Origin: Pseudobutyrivibrio xylanivorans
GTDB lineage: Bacteria; Bacillota; Clostridia; Lachnospirales; Lachnospiraceae
Direction of reading: 5' to 3'
NCBI RefSeq assembly: GCF_010906925.1
Contig: NZ_VTVE01000002.1
Span: forward strand, 310,001 to 374,000
DNA length: 64,000 bases
Shown here piece by piece: positions 1-8,661 of the stretch. The notes beneath the pieces are model-generated. The model saw nothing but the letters and a program-made list of their open reading frames with translations. It was not told the origin of the DNA and did no database searches. The translations under genes and the position numbers were made by a program. How positions within the stretch are numbered: position 1 is the stretch's first letter; the number at the start of each line of letters is the position of its first letter.

Positions 1-1087
1 CGCTCTTGCCGTTTGACTCCATGTCAAGCTGCTGTAAATGAGCTGGGAAACGGCTAAGTGCCTGTGAATATGGAAGAACTGCTGTTGACTCGTAGCCAAG
101 GATATTTCTCTCATAAACACCAATAAGTGCATCAAGCATAGCTGGGTTCTTGCGGATATCTGTGTTCTTAGCAAGAGCATCCTCAGCTGCTGCACCATTT
201 AAGAATCTAGCAAATACATCTGGACCGAATGCAAGTGAAAGAACTGCACCACCTACTGATGATGTAGATGAGTAACGGCCACCGATGTAATCATCCATGA
301 AGAATGCATCAAGGTAATCTGATGACTTAGCAAGTGGAGATGCATCTGAAGTAACAGCGATCATGTGCTTTGAAGCATCAAGACCTGCGTTCTTGAGAGC
401 ATCCTTAACAAATGACTCGTTTGTAAGAGTCTCAAGTGTTGTACCTGACTTAGAAACGAGAATGAAGATAGAATGTGCAACATCAACACCTGCAAGTACT
501 GAAGCAGCATCATCAGGGTCAACATTAGAGATGAAACGAGCTTCCATCTTGAATGTGCCTGTAACCTTTGCCCAGTTCTCAAGTGCAAGATACATAGCAC
601 GAGGACCAAGGTCAGAGCCACCAATACCAATCTGAACTACTGTTGTGAACTTCTCGCCCTTTTCGTTTGCAATCTCACCAGCGTGAACCTTCTTAGCAAA
701 CTCAGCGATTCTGTTCTGCTGCTCTACGTAAAACTCTCTCTTGTTAACGCCATCAGCAACAACATCTGAGCCAAGCTGACCACGTGTAAGCTGGTGAAGA
801 ACTAATCTCTTCTCACCTGTATTGATAACCTCACCATTGAAAAGTGCTGCAAACTTCTCTGTAAGCTGTGTCTCCTCTGCAAGCTCTGCAAGTGCATCAA
901 GAACTGTGTCATCAACCTGCTTTGAAGCGAAGTTGTAAACCATACCATTTGACATAGGAACTGAGTACTCCGCAACACGCTTAGCACCATTTGCTCCTGC
1001 CATAGCTGTCTTAAGCTCTACCTGATTCTTGAGGCCCTGAAGCTTCTTGAATGAGTTAAGCTTGTCGAAATTTTTCCATTCTATCAT
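1..1087 (-). CDS. pgi: Glucose-6-phosphate isomerase, 3' end cut by the window edge
   Basis: Interconverts glucose 6-phosphate and fructose 6-phosphate in the cytoplasm. About 362 residues are present and the C-terminal part lies outside the window. Visible family marks are the sugar-phosphate loop FILVSKSGTTLET near residue 190, the signature YIGGRYSSTSSVGG near residue 265, and QQLDMESNGKS at the cut end. The start ATG at 1087 has an AAAGGAG ribosome binding site seven bases upstream. Codon choice (CTT, GAG, AAG, GTT) is that of a highly expressed housekeeping gene. It stands apart from the upstream hipA gene, which has its own terminator. Confidence 0.96.
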   Translation of the reverse strand, partial: MIEWKNFDKLNSFKKLQGLKNQVELKTAMAGANGAKRVAEYSVPMSNGMVYNFASKQVDDTVLDALAELAEETQLTEKFAALFNGEVINTGEKRLVLHQLTRGQLGSDVVADGVNKREFYVEQQNRIAEFAKKVHAGEIANEKGEKFTTVVQIGIGGSDLGPRAMYLALENWAKVTGTFKMEARFISNVDPDDAASVLAGVDVAHSIFILVSKSGTTLETLTNESFVKDALKNAGLDASKHMIAVTSDASPLAKSSDYLDAFFMDDYIGGRYSSTSSVGGAVLSLAFGPDVFARFLNGAAAEDALAKNTDIRKNPAMLDALIGVYERNILGYESTAVLPYSQALSRFPAHLQQLDMESNGKS

Positions 1088-1161
1088 TTTGTTACTCCTT
1101 TATAAAAACATTGATTTTGTGAACACTTTAACGATTTCGTCTTTCGGAGAAAATTTTATAA

Positions 1162-1190
1162 TAAAAACCTCTCCTTTTCAAGGAGAGGCA
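1162..1190 (-). terminator. Rho-independent terminator after hipA
   Basis: A perfect 9-bp stem (CCTCTCCTT/AAGGAGAGG) with a 3-base loop spans 1168-1188. On the minus strand it is followed by TTTTTATTATAAAATTTT. It separates the hipBA transcript from pgi. Confidence 0.85.
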
Positions 1191-1222
1191 CTGGTTTTTC
1201 ACAAAATATTTCTATTTATAAT

Positions 1223-2500
1223 TTACATGTGCAAAAAGGCGTAACCTCCATTTTTCAATATTTCGTTTTTTAACGATATTGAATTATCAAATCCTTTATT
1301 CGCCAATTCCTCTGCTGCTTCTGTCATTGCTCCCTCAAGTTTATTTGCAACATAATCAAAATTGTCTAATACCATCTTTTGTGATAATCCGATTTCAAAA
1401 GCAGAAATGGCGAAGTTATTTCTATTAATTTTCGAAATATCTAGTTCTCCACCTATATAAAATGACATATTTGATGTAGTTCTATATACTCTAGTTGCAA
1501 CCAAATCATAAGCCGGTGCTAATCTTTTCGATTTTAAATCTTCACTATACAACAAAGCAAAATTCTTCACATGACAATCAGTATTTCCTATCAAGTAATT
1601 AAAAATAATAATCCTTAATAAGGCAATCTGGTCTTCGATAGGATTTACCGAATTATGTCTTAACAGGTCAAACATCCTCGACATATATCCCGACGGAACC
1701 TTCTCGTATTTGTCCGATGCAAAAATGCCTAACGCTTGAGCAAAATCCTCCTGATGTAATCTATATGGACATTTCAACCCATCTATTATTTTATTCTCAG
1801 AAAGAGGTCTATCATATCTAGGGGTAGCGTACAAAACATCCTGATCTGATTGTGAACCATTAGAAACTATAAAACTCTCTGGCACTGCAATTCCTATACG
1901 TTTAGCAGTTTGTATACACAACTGCTCATTCAATACAATTTGCTTATGCCTTACATGACTCTGCTTCACAATATGCGTACTAGGAGCATCACCTTTTGGT
2001 AAATACCATGTATTATTATCACTATTGTAATATAATCCTACTTTTCCTGAAGCTCCTGTTAAAGAAAGATGGGTCTCTAATAATATTTCTGTAGATTTAG
2101 TTGCCCCTTCTGCAGCGAGAGCTTTAACCCTTTCTGCGGACAACAACTCATACCCTGATTCTCTATCATCATTTCCTTCAACTATTTTTATCGCTCCAAG
2201 GCATTCTCTTCCCAACTGAGCCAAAATAGCAATGTAGTCATTTTCATCAGCCTTCATCCAATCCGCCACAGCTTTCCTAGAAAAACCTTCCGGTAGCAAA
2301 CTCTCAAAAAAATTTCTTGTCTGCTCAGTAGAGAAATAATCGTCTTGAAATGGTAATGAAACAGAAATAGGAGCTGCTTCCCTAGCTTCAATATATTCCC
2401 TTACATATCTAAATCTAGCATCATTATATTGCTCGCCAGAAATCTTACCTACCAAAGTCTGTATTCCATTTAGTTCTATATACACACTTAACTCTCGCAT
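1223..2500 (-). CDS. hipA: HipA-type serine/threonine kinase toxin
   Basis: Toxin kinase of a type II toxin-antitoxin pair; E. coli HipA phosphorylates glutamyl-tRNA synthetase and causes persistence. The 425 residues match full-length HipA. The N-terminal subdomain spans about 1-110; the P-loop-like LTGASGKVGLY is near 147-157; the catalytic loop NYLIGNTDCHVKNF has Asp308; the metal site LAPAYDLVA has the Asp near 332. These catalytic residues look intact, so the kinase is probably active. The start is three bases after the hipB stop, with its AAGGGG site inside the hipB tail, so the two are translated together. The target in this organism is unknown. Confidence 0.92.
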   Translation of the reverse strand: MRELSVYIELNGIQTLVGKISGEQYNDARFRYVREYIEAREAAPISVSLPFQDDYFSTEQTRNFFESLLPEGFSRKAVADWMKADENDYIAILAQLGRECLGAIKIVEGNDDRESGYELLSAERVKALAAEGATKSTEILLETHLSLTGASGKVGLYYNSDNNTWYLPKGDAPSTHIVKQSHVRHKQIVLNEQLCIQTAKRIGIAVPESFIVSNGSQSDQDVLYATPRYDRPLSENKIIDGLKCPYRLHQEDFAQALGIFASDKYEKVPSGYMSRMFDLLRHNSVNPIEDQIALLRIIIFNYLIGNTDCHVKNFALLYSEDLKSKRLAPAYDLVATRVYRTTSNMSFYIGGELDISKINRNNFAISAFEIGLSQKMVLDNFDYVANKLEGAMTEAAEELANKGFDNSISLKNEILKNGGYAFLHM

Positions 2501-2503
2501 CTA

Positions 2504-2716
2504 TTAGCCCCTTTCATTAAGTTCAACATCAAGTCCTAATAGATTTGCAACTCTTAAAGCTTTATCTAGCTCGATAGTTTTCTTTCCATTCTCTAAATCT
2601 GATAAAAAACTTACACTTATGCCTGTGAATTCTGAAATGTACTTCTGTGTGTATCCCAATTTTTTTCTTTTATTTTTAACCTGTGCTCCAAATGAACTTG
2701 AATCTGTTACCCTCAT
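2504..2716 (-). CDS. hipB: HipB-type XRE antitoxin
   Basis: Small Cro/CI-type DNA-binding antitoxin that would bind HipA and repress the operon. The helix-turn-helix is FGAQVKNKRKKLGYTQ through ISVSFLSDLENGKK. A longer reading frame opens at 2752, but that ATG has no ribosome binding site, whereas the ATG at 2716 follows GAGGTG at good spacing, giving a 70-residue protein. With this start all three operator palindromes lie outside the coding region. HipB normally carries a short C-terminal tail; here it ends VELNERG. Function is assigned from position and HTH, and the pairing with hipA is certain from spacing. Confidence 0.9.
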   Translation of the reverse strand: MRVTDSSSFGAQVKNKRKKLGYTQKYISEFTGISVSFLSDLENGKKTIELDKALRVANLLGLDVELNERG

Positions 2717-2727
2717 AAACACCTCTT

Positions 2728-2739
2728 CGCCGTACGGCG
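2728..2739. promoter_or_regulatory. HipB operator copy 3
   Basis: Perfect 12-bp palindrome CGCCGTACGGCG just upstream of the hipB ribosome binding site. It shares the core GCCGTACGGC with two other copies at 2767 and 2806. Binding by HipB is inferred from position and from known autoregulation of hipBA operons. Confidence 0.75.
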
Positions 2740-2766
2740 TTATCATTGACATTTTTGCATAAAATT

Positions 2767-2778
2767 AGCCGTACGGCT
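2767..2778. promoter_or_regulatory. HipB operator copy 2
   Basis: Perfect 12-bp palindrome AGCCGTACGGCT in the 5' leader of hipBA, 28 bp from copy 3 and 27 bp from copy 1 (39 bp centre to centre on both sides). This equal spacing suggests cooperative binding of repressor dimers or of HipBA complexes. Confidence 0.8.
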
Positions 2779-2794
2779 TTATAATCCTGTTTTG

Positions 2795-2824
2795 ATTATA
2801 TAATGAGCCGTACGGCTAAGTCAA
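2795..2824 (-). promoter_or_regulatory. hipBA promoter with operator copy 1
   Basis: Reading leftward, -35 TTGACT (2824-2819) and -10 TATAAT (2800-2795) are 18 bp apart. The palindrome AGCCGTACGGCT (2806-2817) fills the spacer, so a bound repressor would block RNA polymerase directly. This is a clear autoregulatory layout. Confidence 0.85.
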
Positions 2825-2883
2825 TTATGTATTTATTATACAGTGTATCAGCCTACAATCCTATAACCTATTTTGCCCCAAAA

Positions 2884-3852
2884 TCATCGTTTTTGACATA
2901 ACACTTCTGTCAATAATCGCTCAGCCAATACTGTTGCCCCTAATTCTCGTATATCGCCGCAACACTTCATTAATCCAGCTTTTTCAAATCCTCTAGCTCC
3001 TCGAATTTGATTGTCCGCTACGATATACGTAACTGTCGGTGTATGTGTGGCATATAATTCATAAAGAGTACTTCCAGCCGCACTGATTGCAACATCACAT
3101 TTAAGCATTAAATCCTTAAGACTAGTTAAATCAAAATATGTGATAATATTGCTTTGCTCTTTTGCAATTTTTTCTATCTTTTCTTTATCTGTATTTACTG
3201 CGCCAATAACAAAATGAAAATTATATTTATCTAAGACGGGATTTCTTTTTATATATTTCAATAAAGCAAGACCTATATGCTCTGTATCAGCTCCTCCAGT
3301 AGAAATAAAGACATCTTTGATTTCTCCTTTTTCCTTTCTTGGCGGTATATTTTTATATTCTTTTCTTAATGGCAAATACTCTAATCCAAGTTTTAATTCT
3401 GGAAGTACTACATTAGCACCTGAATATATTTTTTTGTATTCTGATTTACAATCTGGCCCATATATATTGTAGTTTATCAATATGTCGCAAGGATAAGCAA
3501 AAGCCAAAACATCATCTATATATGTGAGCTTACACCCTTTATCGTTGCATACGCGTTTTACTCGGCGCATATATTCATCTGTCACAAAATATGAATCTAC
3601 AATAAACATAGTAGGATTATATTCATCCACTATACTTTCAATTTGCTCTATTTCTTCTATCATATTATTGTAGTCAGAATTAAGTATTATATGATTGCAG
3701 CCTGCTTCGACTATACGTTGGCTAAAACTATCATCTGCCGTCAAAAACAATACCTCAATTCCTTCATCGATATATTGCTCTGCCATATTCAAGCACCGCA
3801 TCACATGCCCTGCGCCGATTTTATCATTTCCATCTGCTCTAAAAATAATCAT
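2884..3852 (-). CDS. pseG: PseG-like UDP-sugar hydrolase (nucleotide-releasing GT-B fold)
   Basis: PseG removes UDP from UDP-2,4-diacetamido-2,4,6-trideoxy-altrose in pseudaminic acid synthesis. The 322-residue protein begins MIIFRADGNDKIGAGHVMRC, matching the R-A-D-G-s-x-x-I-G-x-G-H-V-M-R-C start of the family, and has VFISTGGAD near the middle and ISAAGSTLYELYATHTPTV, the MurG-like nucleotide site, near the C-terminus. The ATG at 3852 has GAGGAAG five bases upstream; the frame upstream of it is open but has no such site. No other pse gene (pseB, C, H, I, F) is in the window, so the exact substrate is uncertain. It lies next to the glycan locus, separated by an Rpn gene. Confidence 0.78.
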   Translation of the reverse strand: MIIFRADGNDKIGAGHVMRCLNMAEQYIDEGIEVLFLTADDSFSQRIVEAGCNHIILNSDYNNMIEEIEQIESIVDEYNPTMFIVDSYFVTDEYMRRVKRVCNDKGCKLTYIDDVLAFAYPCDILINYNIYGPDCKSEYKKIYSGANVVLPELKLGLEYLPLRKEYKNIPPRKEKGEIKDVFISTGGADTEHIGLALLKYIKRNPVLDKYNFHFVIGAVNTDKEKIEKIAKEQSNIITYFDLTSLKDLMLKCDVAISAAGSTLYELYATHTPTVTYIVADNQIRGARGFEKAGLMKCCGDIRELGATVLAERLLTEVLCQKR

Positions 3853-3876
3853 AACTTCCTCATATAGAAAATGCCC

Positions 3877-3900
3877 CTCATGTATGCTTGCATACATGAG
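3877..3900. repeat. Perfect 11-bp inverted repeat between pseG and rpn
   Basis: CTCATGTATGC and its exact complement are separated by two bases. It lies in the 62-bp gap between the rpn stop and the pseG start. No T-run follows on the minus strand (GGGGCATTTTC), so it is a weak terminator at best; it could be an mRNA-stabilising or attenuating hairpin upstream of pseG. Confidence 0.6.
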
Positions 3901-3914
3901 AAGCTATAATTCTT

Positions 3915-4739
3915 TTACTTTCTATTATTGTTAATTATTTCTAATAATTCCTCTGGAGATTTATTAAGTCTCTTAGCAGCTATATCAATATCAAGAAGTC
4001 CATCGGTTACTAGCGCTATTAAAGCTTCAGCCTTTCCTTCAGCTTTTCCTTCAGCCCTTCCTTCAGCTCTTCCTTCTACCTTGCCTTCCTCATATTTTTC
4101 TCTATCTCTTTGAAGTAATGTCATATATTCATTCCTCCATTCTTCTTTATCGCGAGCCCGTTTTACTTCCATACTAAGCTTAGTTGTCAATTCATCAGTA
4201 GGTTCCTTACCGGACACATAGTCTAAGAAAGCTATTTGTGCACTTGTAAGCCCATCTCTACTGCCACTGGCATTAACAAAAACTCGTGTTGTTCCATCTT
4301 CAAGTATTAGCTCATTATCCTCCAGACAAATATTGCTAAAGGTATATAAACTTCTATTCTTTTTAAACAAATCCTCCAAACATATAAATACTATATACGA
4401 TTCTTTCAGTTCAGAATAAGCAGCACCTCTGCTGATTAAATTCAAATCAATCATTCCTTGGTAATATCTAGAACGCTTAGCAATGTCCTTACTTATCGTG
4501 GTCTGCATTTCCAAATCATATACTGTATTTCCATCCTCCAGGTATACATCTAGCCTAATTCCCTTACCATCAGATGTTATTTCAATTGGCTTTTGCTCCT
4601 CTAGGTATACTATATTCTTAACTTTAACTCCCAGGAGCAATTCAATAATCTCTTTACAGATATCTTTGTTTCCCATTAATATCTTGCAAAACATAAAATC
4701 ATCTGTAAATTTTAATTCTTCATATTTCTTTTGATACAA
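3915..4739 (-). CDS. Rpn-family recombination-promoting nuclease (PD-(D/E)XK)
   Basis: A 274-residue member of the Rpn/transposase-like PD-(D/E)XK family; such proteins are DNA endonucleases that promote RecA-independent recombination. The start LKFTDDFMFCKIL, then GIRLDVYLEDGNTVYDLEMQ (catalytic Asp and Glu-x-Gln around residues 60-80), and KRSRYYQGMID are typical. The C-terminal part has a tandem A-E-G-K/R repeat (see 4025-4084), then a short helical tail. The start codon is TTG at 4739, with AAGGAGAG eight bases upstream. There are no flanking terminal repeats, so it is not part of an insertion sequence. Confidence 0.85.
   Translation of the reverse strand: MYQKKYEELKFTDDFMFCKILMGNKDICKEIIELLLGVKVKNIVYLEEQKPIEITSDGKGIRLDVYLEDGNTVYDLEMQTTISKDIAKRSRYYQGMIDLNLISRGAAYSELKESYIVFICLEDLFKKNRSLYTFSNICLEDNELILEDGTTRVFVNASGSRDGLTSAQIAFLDYVSGKEPTDELTTKLSMEVKRARDKEEWRNEYMTLLQRDREKYEEGKVEGRAEGRAEGKAEGKAEALIALVTDGLLDIDIAAKRLNKSPEELLEIINNNRK
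4025..4084. repeat. 12-bp tandem repeat, five units, inside rpn
   Basis: Units of the type CTTCAGCCTTTC recur about five times, the last one diverged. On the minus strand they encode E-G-K/R-A/V repeats. The unit is a multiple of three, so copy-number change keeps frame. Such a repeat is common before the C-terminus of Rpn proteins and can vary by slippage. Confidence 0.85.
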
Positions 4740-5099
4740 TGTCTTCTCTCCTTAATTATAAAATCTACAATCTTATTCATCAAGGAGAAAACCTACGTAC
4801 TATCCGCTTTTCTCAAACTCATCCCTCCTTCTTGCTCTTCAAATAAACAAAAAGGAAAGATAAATATAGATACTCTAATAAAAAAAGTCTAAAGAACTAC
4901 TGCTGACTGTAAAATATAGCTCATAACTCATCCTTAAATTGCACTCTGTCATCAAAACTGGTGGGTATTTTGACCGAAATGGTCGCGATGCCTTAATGCT
5001 TATTTGAATTGCATGGATGAGTATAGCATCTAAACTATCTATTGTAAAGTTGTTACACCTATAGCTTTCTATAACAATTTCCAGTATAGAAATTTTTAT
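4740..5099. other. Intergenic gap of 360 bp
   Basis: No open frame with a start and ribosome binding site is visible on either strand. The stretch holds AT-rich DNA and a GC-richer patch (4959-4996) with only a 4-bp GACC/GGTC stem. It marks the boundary between the glycan locus (stop at 5100) and the rpn-pseG pair. The rpn promoter should lie in it but I cannot place it with confidence. Confidence 0.6.
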
Positions 5100-6446
5100 T
5101 TAAATATAAGGATCTTGTAACATTATTGGTTTCCCAGTATATGAATATAGTTCAACTACAGAACTTCCATCTCCATAGTAAGCATCACTGTATGCTATTG
5201 CTCTATCTAAATCTGGCGTATCATCATATATACCCCAAGCATTTTTTGTATAGTCATTCACAAGTGCAGAATATACTTCCCATGCTTCCGGTATCATCGA
5301 GCTAACAGTTGATTTAAAAAGAGGATGCGGTCTCCACCATAATGTATATTTATCTTTATTTTCTTCAAAAAATGATAATGTTTTTTGAATCTTCTTCAAC
5401 ATAGCTCCAGGTGCATTTATAAATGCTTTTAAACTTGTATTATAAAAAATCACCTTTTTTATCGCTCCATCTTCGCGTTCAATTAACCTCTGCCACTCAT
5501 CGGGTATTGTGTAATCTTCTCTCTTAATATTTTGAACTTTTTCTATCTTCGGAGAACCTGTTCCCTCTATTTTATTTTCCCAAACTCTTCTTGTATCTTC
5601 TCCAAAATAGTTAACTAAAGCTTCTACGTATGCTACTTTTACCTCTTCAGATTGAAGAATTACTCTATCAGCATTTATAACCCCCTTAGTCACTGCATAT
5701 CCTTCAACTCTATCTAATGAAACCACCTCGCCCTTCTCTATACCCCAAAGAACAAAATATGGTATATATATAAGCTTTTCCGTGTATTTTTTTAAATTTT
5801 CAGAATAGAAATAAGGTTCTATAGAGGTAACATAATTCATATCATCATACGGATTATGTATGTATATTTCATCTGGATGTCGTCCCTCAAAATCATAGGC
5901 ATCATAATGGTATACCTGTACGTAATCTGGAAAATCTCCTATCTCATAATATTGTTTTGCAAAACTTCCATCTGGATTTCTATCATAATATGGAATGGGT
6001 ATAACAAATGCATCGCAATCTTCATCCTCTTCATATTTTTTCCATACTGATTCTAAAGAATCCCACATAGAAGCTTTATAAGGTAAGAATACAACCTCTT
6101 TTCGAGTCCTAATGTTATTATTTAATTCATTACTCGTTTTTTGTATGAATCCACGTAAGTTTTTCAGGGCTTTTGTTTCGTTATTAATCGCTCCATCTTT
6201 AATGATTGCTTCATGTAGTTCATAAGTTAAGTCACAATATTTCTCTAAGTAACTTACCGCAGCCGTGCCTTCTCCTTCAGATTTTTCTATAGCATTACCT
6301 ATACTAATAGCAGCTTGTTGACATAATTCCAACAATTCTAAAATATCTTGCAATTGATTATTTGAATATTTTTTTTCAATTTCTGAATGTATTTCATCTA
6401 AGCCCGCTATAGTCTCATAGCATTTCTTTTTTATGTACTGGCGCAT
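5100..6446 (-). CDS. TagF-like glycerophosphotransferase/GT-B protein
   Basis: 448 residues. The N-terminal 120 residues are helical and probably coiled. From about 140 the protein has a GT-B fold like the CDP-glycerol glycerophosphotransferases: VVFLPYKASMWDSLESVW opens the first half, TLWWRPHPLFKS and SDAYYGDGSSVVELYSYTGKP form the donor-site motifs of the second half. It ends at GKPIMLQDPYI, about where related proteins continue for tens of residues, so it may be a short variant or C-terminally truncated. The ATG at 6446 follows GGAGGGG; a start at 6479 would overlap the upstream gene. Last gene of the locus. Role inferred: transfer of a polyol-phosphate or sugar. Confidence 0.65.
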   Translation of the reverse strand: MRQYIKKKCYETIAGLDEIHSEIEKKYSNNQLQDILELLELCQQAAISIGNAIEKSEGEGTAAVSYLEKYCDLTYELHEAIIKDGAINNETKALKNLRGFIQKTSNELNNNIRTRKEVVFLPYKASMWDSLESVWKKYEEDEDCDAFVIPIPYYDRNPDGSFAKQYYEIGDFPDYVQVYHYDAYDFEGRHPDEIYIHNPYDDMNYVTSIEPYFYSENLKKYTEKLIYIPYFVLWGIEKGEVVSLDRVEGYAVTKGVINADRVILQSEEVKVAYVEALVNYFGEDTRRVWENKIEGTGSPKIEKVQNIKREDYTIPDEWQRLIEREDGAIKKVIFYNTSLKAFINAPGAMLKKIQKTLSFFEENKDKYTLWWRPHPLFKSTVSSMIPEAWEVYSALVNDYTKNAWGIYDDTPDLDRAIAYSDAYYGDGSSVVELYSYTGKPIMLQDPYI

Positions 6447-6460
6447 AACCCCTCCACTTT

Positions 6461-7561
6461 CTATTGAAAAATATCCCACAACGAATATTTAAGATTATAA
6501 GACTTTAATAATTGCATTATTTCTAGCTGTTTTTTTCTATTAGTTACAGCTATAACTACTGGCATGTTTCCATATTTCTCGCAATAATCCTCAATTGACA
6601 CTACTTTTTTATCGCTTACAAATGAGCCCCATTTTTTGATATCTGAATCAATTACTGCAACAACATTTTTATTCTCTATTACAAATTGCTTCCCTTTAAT
6701 CCCTGCCCCATATACACCGATCTTCTTGTGCTTTGTATAATCAACCAACTCGTTCATTAATGGTAAAATTGATTTTTGATATTTTCTCCTCTCTCCTTCA
6801 TCTAACATATTTTGTAATTCCATACTTTTATATATATGCGAGAAATCATACATCAAATCATTATCAATTAAGCCTTTGAAAAAGAATTCTTTATATTTAT
6901 TATAAAGTTTATATCTCTGTTCTATTACCTCTTTCCTTCTATCTACAGACAAACTATGATTGTGATGCAAATATATGTATAAATCTTCTGGTATATAATC
7001 TATATGCCCATATGTCATTAATACCCTAAGCCAATACTCATAATCCTCTACTAAAAACATATCAGAATCATATTCGCCTATTTTTTCATATACCTCGCGT
7101 CTATACAAAAAACATGCTCCCACCTGATTATTTATATACATTTGTTTGTCTTCATATGATTTTGTTGTACTAATAACATTTTCGTTATCATCCACAATTG
7201 TCATATCGGCCTTAACCATAGCACTTTTCTTATGGCTTTCCAGATACATAATCATCTTTTCTAATGCTAGTTCTCTATATCTGTTATCATCAGATGTCCA
7301 CGTCAAATATTTTCCATTTGCTTTCCTAAATCCAATATTTAAAGATTTCGGTAGTTTTTGATTAATATCATTATTTATTATTGTTATTCTTTCGTCTATC
7401 TCCGCATACTTCTCCATTATATGCTTAGATGAATCAGTGCTACAGTCATTAACTATTATTAATTCCCAATCACGAAATGATTGATTAATAACACTCTCTA
7501 TTGACCTAGCCAAATATTTTTCTCCATTATATACAGGTAAAACAATTGATATTTCTGCCAT
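6461..7561 (-). CDS. GT2 glycosyltransferase with C-terminal Rossmann-like GAG module
   Basis: 366 residues. Residues 1-230 are a GT-A family 2 domain: ISIVLPVYNGEKYLARSIES, LIIVNDCSTDSS, WTSDDNRY as the DxD-like site and EDYEYWLRVL as the catalytic acid region. The last 90 residues are a separate module starting KKIGVYGAGIKGKQFV and running through VVAVIDSDIKKWG to VVIAVTNRKKQ. The same module occurs in seven other proteins of the locus. The start ATG overlaps the stop of the epimerase gene by one base (TAATG), so the two are translationally coupled. The sugar and acceptor cannot be read from sequence. Confidence 0.88.
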   Translation of the reverse strand: MAEISIVLPVYNGEKYLARSIESVINQSFRDWELIIVNDCSTDSSKHIMEKYAEIDERITIINNDINQKLPKSLNIGFRKANGKYLTWTSDDNRYRELALEKMIMYLESHKKSAMVKADMTIVDDNENVISTTKSYEDKQMYINNQVGACFLYRREVYEKIGEYDSDMFLVEDYEYWLRVLMTYGHIDYIPEDLYIYLHHNHSLSVDRRKEVIEQRYKLYNKYKEFFFKGLIDNDLMYDFSHIYKSMELQNMLDEGERRKYQKSILPLMNELVDYTKHKKIGVYGAGIKGKQFVIENKNVVAVIDSDIKKWGSFVSDKKVVSIEDYCEKYGNMPVVIAVTNRKKQLEIMQLLKSYNLKYSLWDIFQ

Positions 7562-8661
7562 TAACCAAATCTCCTAATAATTTCGGCAACAATTCTTTCG
7601 GATGCATGCCCATCACCATATGGATTAGGTGCTGTACTCATTTTGTTGTATATATTTTTATCAACTAGTAGTTCTTTTACTGCATTAAAAATACTATCCT
7701 CCTCTGTACCCACTAACTTAAGTGTCCCTGCCTCAATTCCTTCCGGTCTTTCTGTAGTTTCCCTCATTACAAGAACCGGTTTATTTAGTGAAGGCGCTTC
7801 CTCTTGAATTCCACCGCTATCAGTAAGAACTAGATAAGAATTATTAATATAATTATGAAACTGAACTACATCCAATGGTTCTATTAACCTAATCCTAGCA
7901 TCATCATTCAAAACCTCTCTTGCGATACTTCTAACTTTCGGATTCATATGTACTGGATAAATACATTTAACATCTTCAAATTCTTCTACTATCCTTTTTA
8001 CTGCGGCAAACATTCTTTGCATTGGAACACCTATATTTTCTCTACGGTGTGCTGTTAAAAGGATAAGTTTGCTTCCATTTGCCCACTCTATATTTTCATC
8101 GATATATGAATCATCTACAGTTATTGACATTGCATCTATAACTGTATTTCCAGTTACAACTATCTTTTTCGAATTAATTCCTTCTTTTAATAAATTGTTT
8201 TTTGTTAATTCCGTAGGAGCAAAAAAAACTTCCGATACCATGTCTATAGATTTTCGATTAAATTCTTCTGGAAATGGAGAAAAAATATTATTTGTACGCA
8301 ATCCTGCCTCAATATGCCCTACAGGAATCTTTCTGTAAAACGATGCTAAAGCACTGGCAAACGCTGTTGTTGTGTCACCATGAACCAAAACTATATCGGG
8401 ACTATATTCATCTATAATTGTTCCCACTTTTTCCAAAACATCTTCCGTAATCATAGAAAGGGTTTGGTTTGGTCGCATTAAATCTAAATCAATATCTGGA
8501 GTAACATCAAAAGCTTTTAAAACTGGATGTAACATCTCTCTATGTTGTCCAGTGATACAAACCCGATTTTCTATTTCACTATGCTTACGCATTTCAAGAA
8601 CAACAGGACACATTTTTATTGCCTCTGGTCTCGTTCCAAAAATTGTTAAAACTTTAATCAT
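7561..8661 (-). CDS. wecB: UDP-N-acetylglucosamine 2-epimerase (non-hydrolysing)
   Basis: Converts UDP-GlcNAc to UDP-ManNAc in the cytoplasm. The 366 residues have the usual family length. Marks are IFGTRPEAIKMCPVV at the N-terminus, VHGDTTTAFASALA, VGHIEAGLRT, FPEEFNRKSID, LLTAHRRENIG, and the C-terminal LTDSGGIQEEAPSLNKPVLVMRETTERPE. All substrate-binding residues seen in the family appear present. It supplies a ManNAc-type building block to the surrounding glycan locus. It follows directly on the 8662 gene and overlaps the GT2 gene by one base. Confidence 0.95.
   Translation of the reverse strand: MIKVLTIFGTRPEAIKMCPVVLEMRKHSEIENRVCITGQHREMLHPVLKAFDVTPDIDLDLMRPNQTLSMITEDVLEKVGTIIDEYSPDIVLVHGDTTTAFASALASFYRKIPVGHIEAGLRTNNIFSPFPEEFNRKSIDMVSEVFFAPTELTKNNLLKEGINSKKIVVTGNTVIDAMSITVDDSYIDENIEWANGSKLILLTAHRRENIGVPMQRMFAAVKRIVEEFEDVKCIYPVHMNPKVRSIAREVLNDDARIRLIEPLDVVQFHNYINNSYLVLTDSGGIQEEAPSLNKPVLVMRETTERPEGIEAGTLKLVGTEEDSIFNAVKELLVDKNIYNKMSTAPNPYGDGHASERIVAEIIRRFG

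Noticed and set aside
4025-4084. Short regular repeats as a possible CRISPR array
   Set aside because: Units are 12 bp with no spacers and code for part of the Rpn protein. No cas gene is present.
3915-4739. Rpn gene as an insertion-sequence transposase
   Set aside because: No terminal inverted repeats or target duplication are visible at its ends; the family acts as a nuclease.
4959-4996. GC-richer patch with GACC/GGTC as a terminator
   Set aside because: The stem is four base pairs and there is no T-run.
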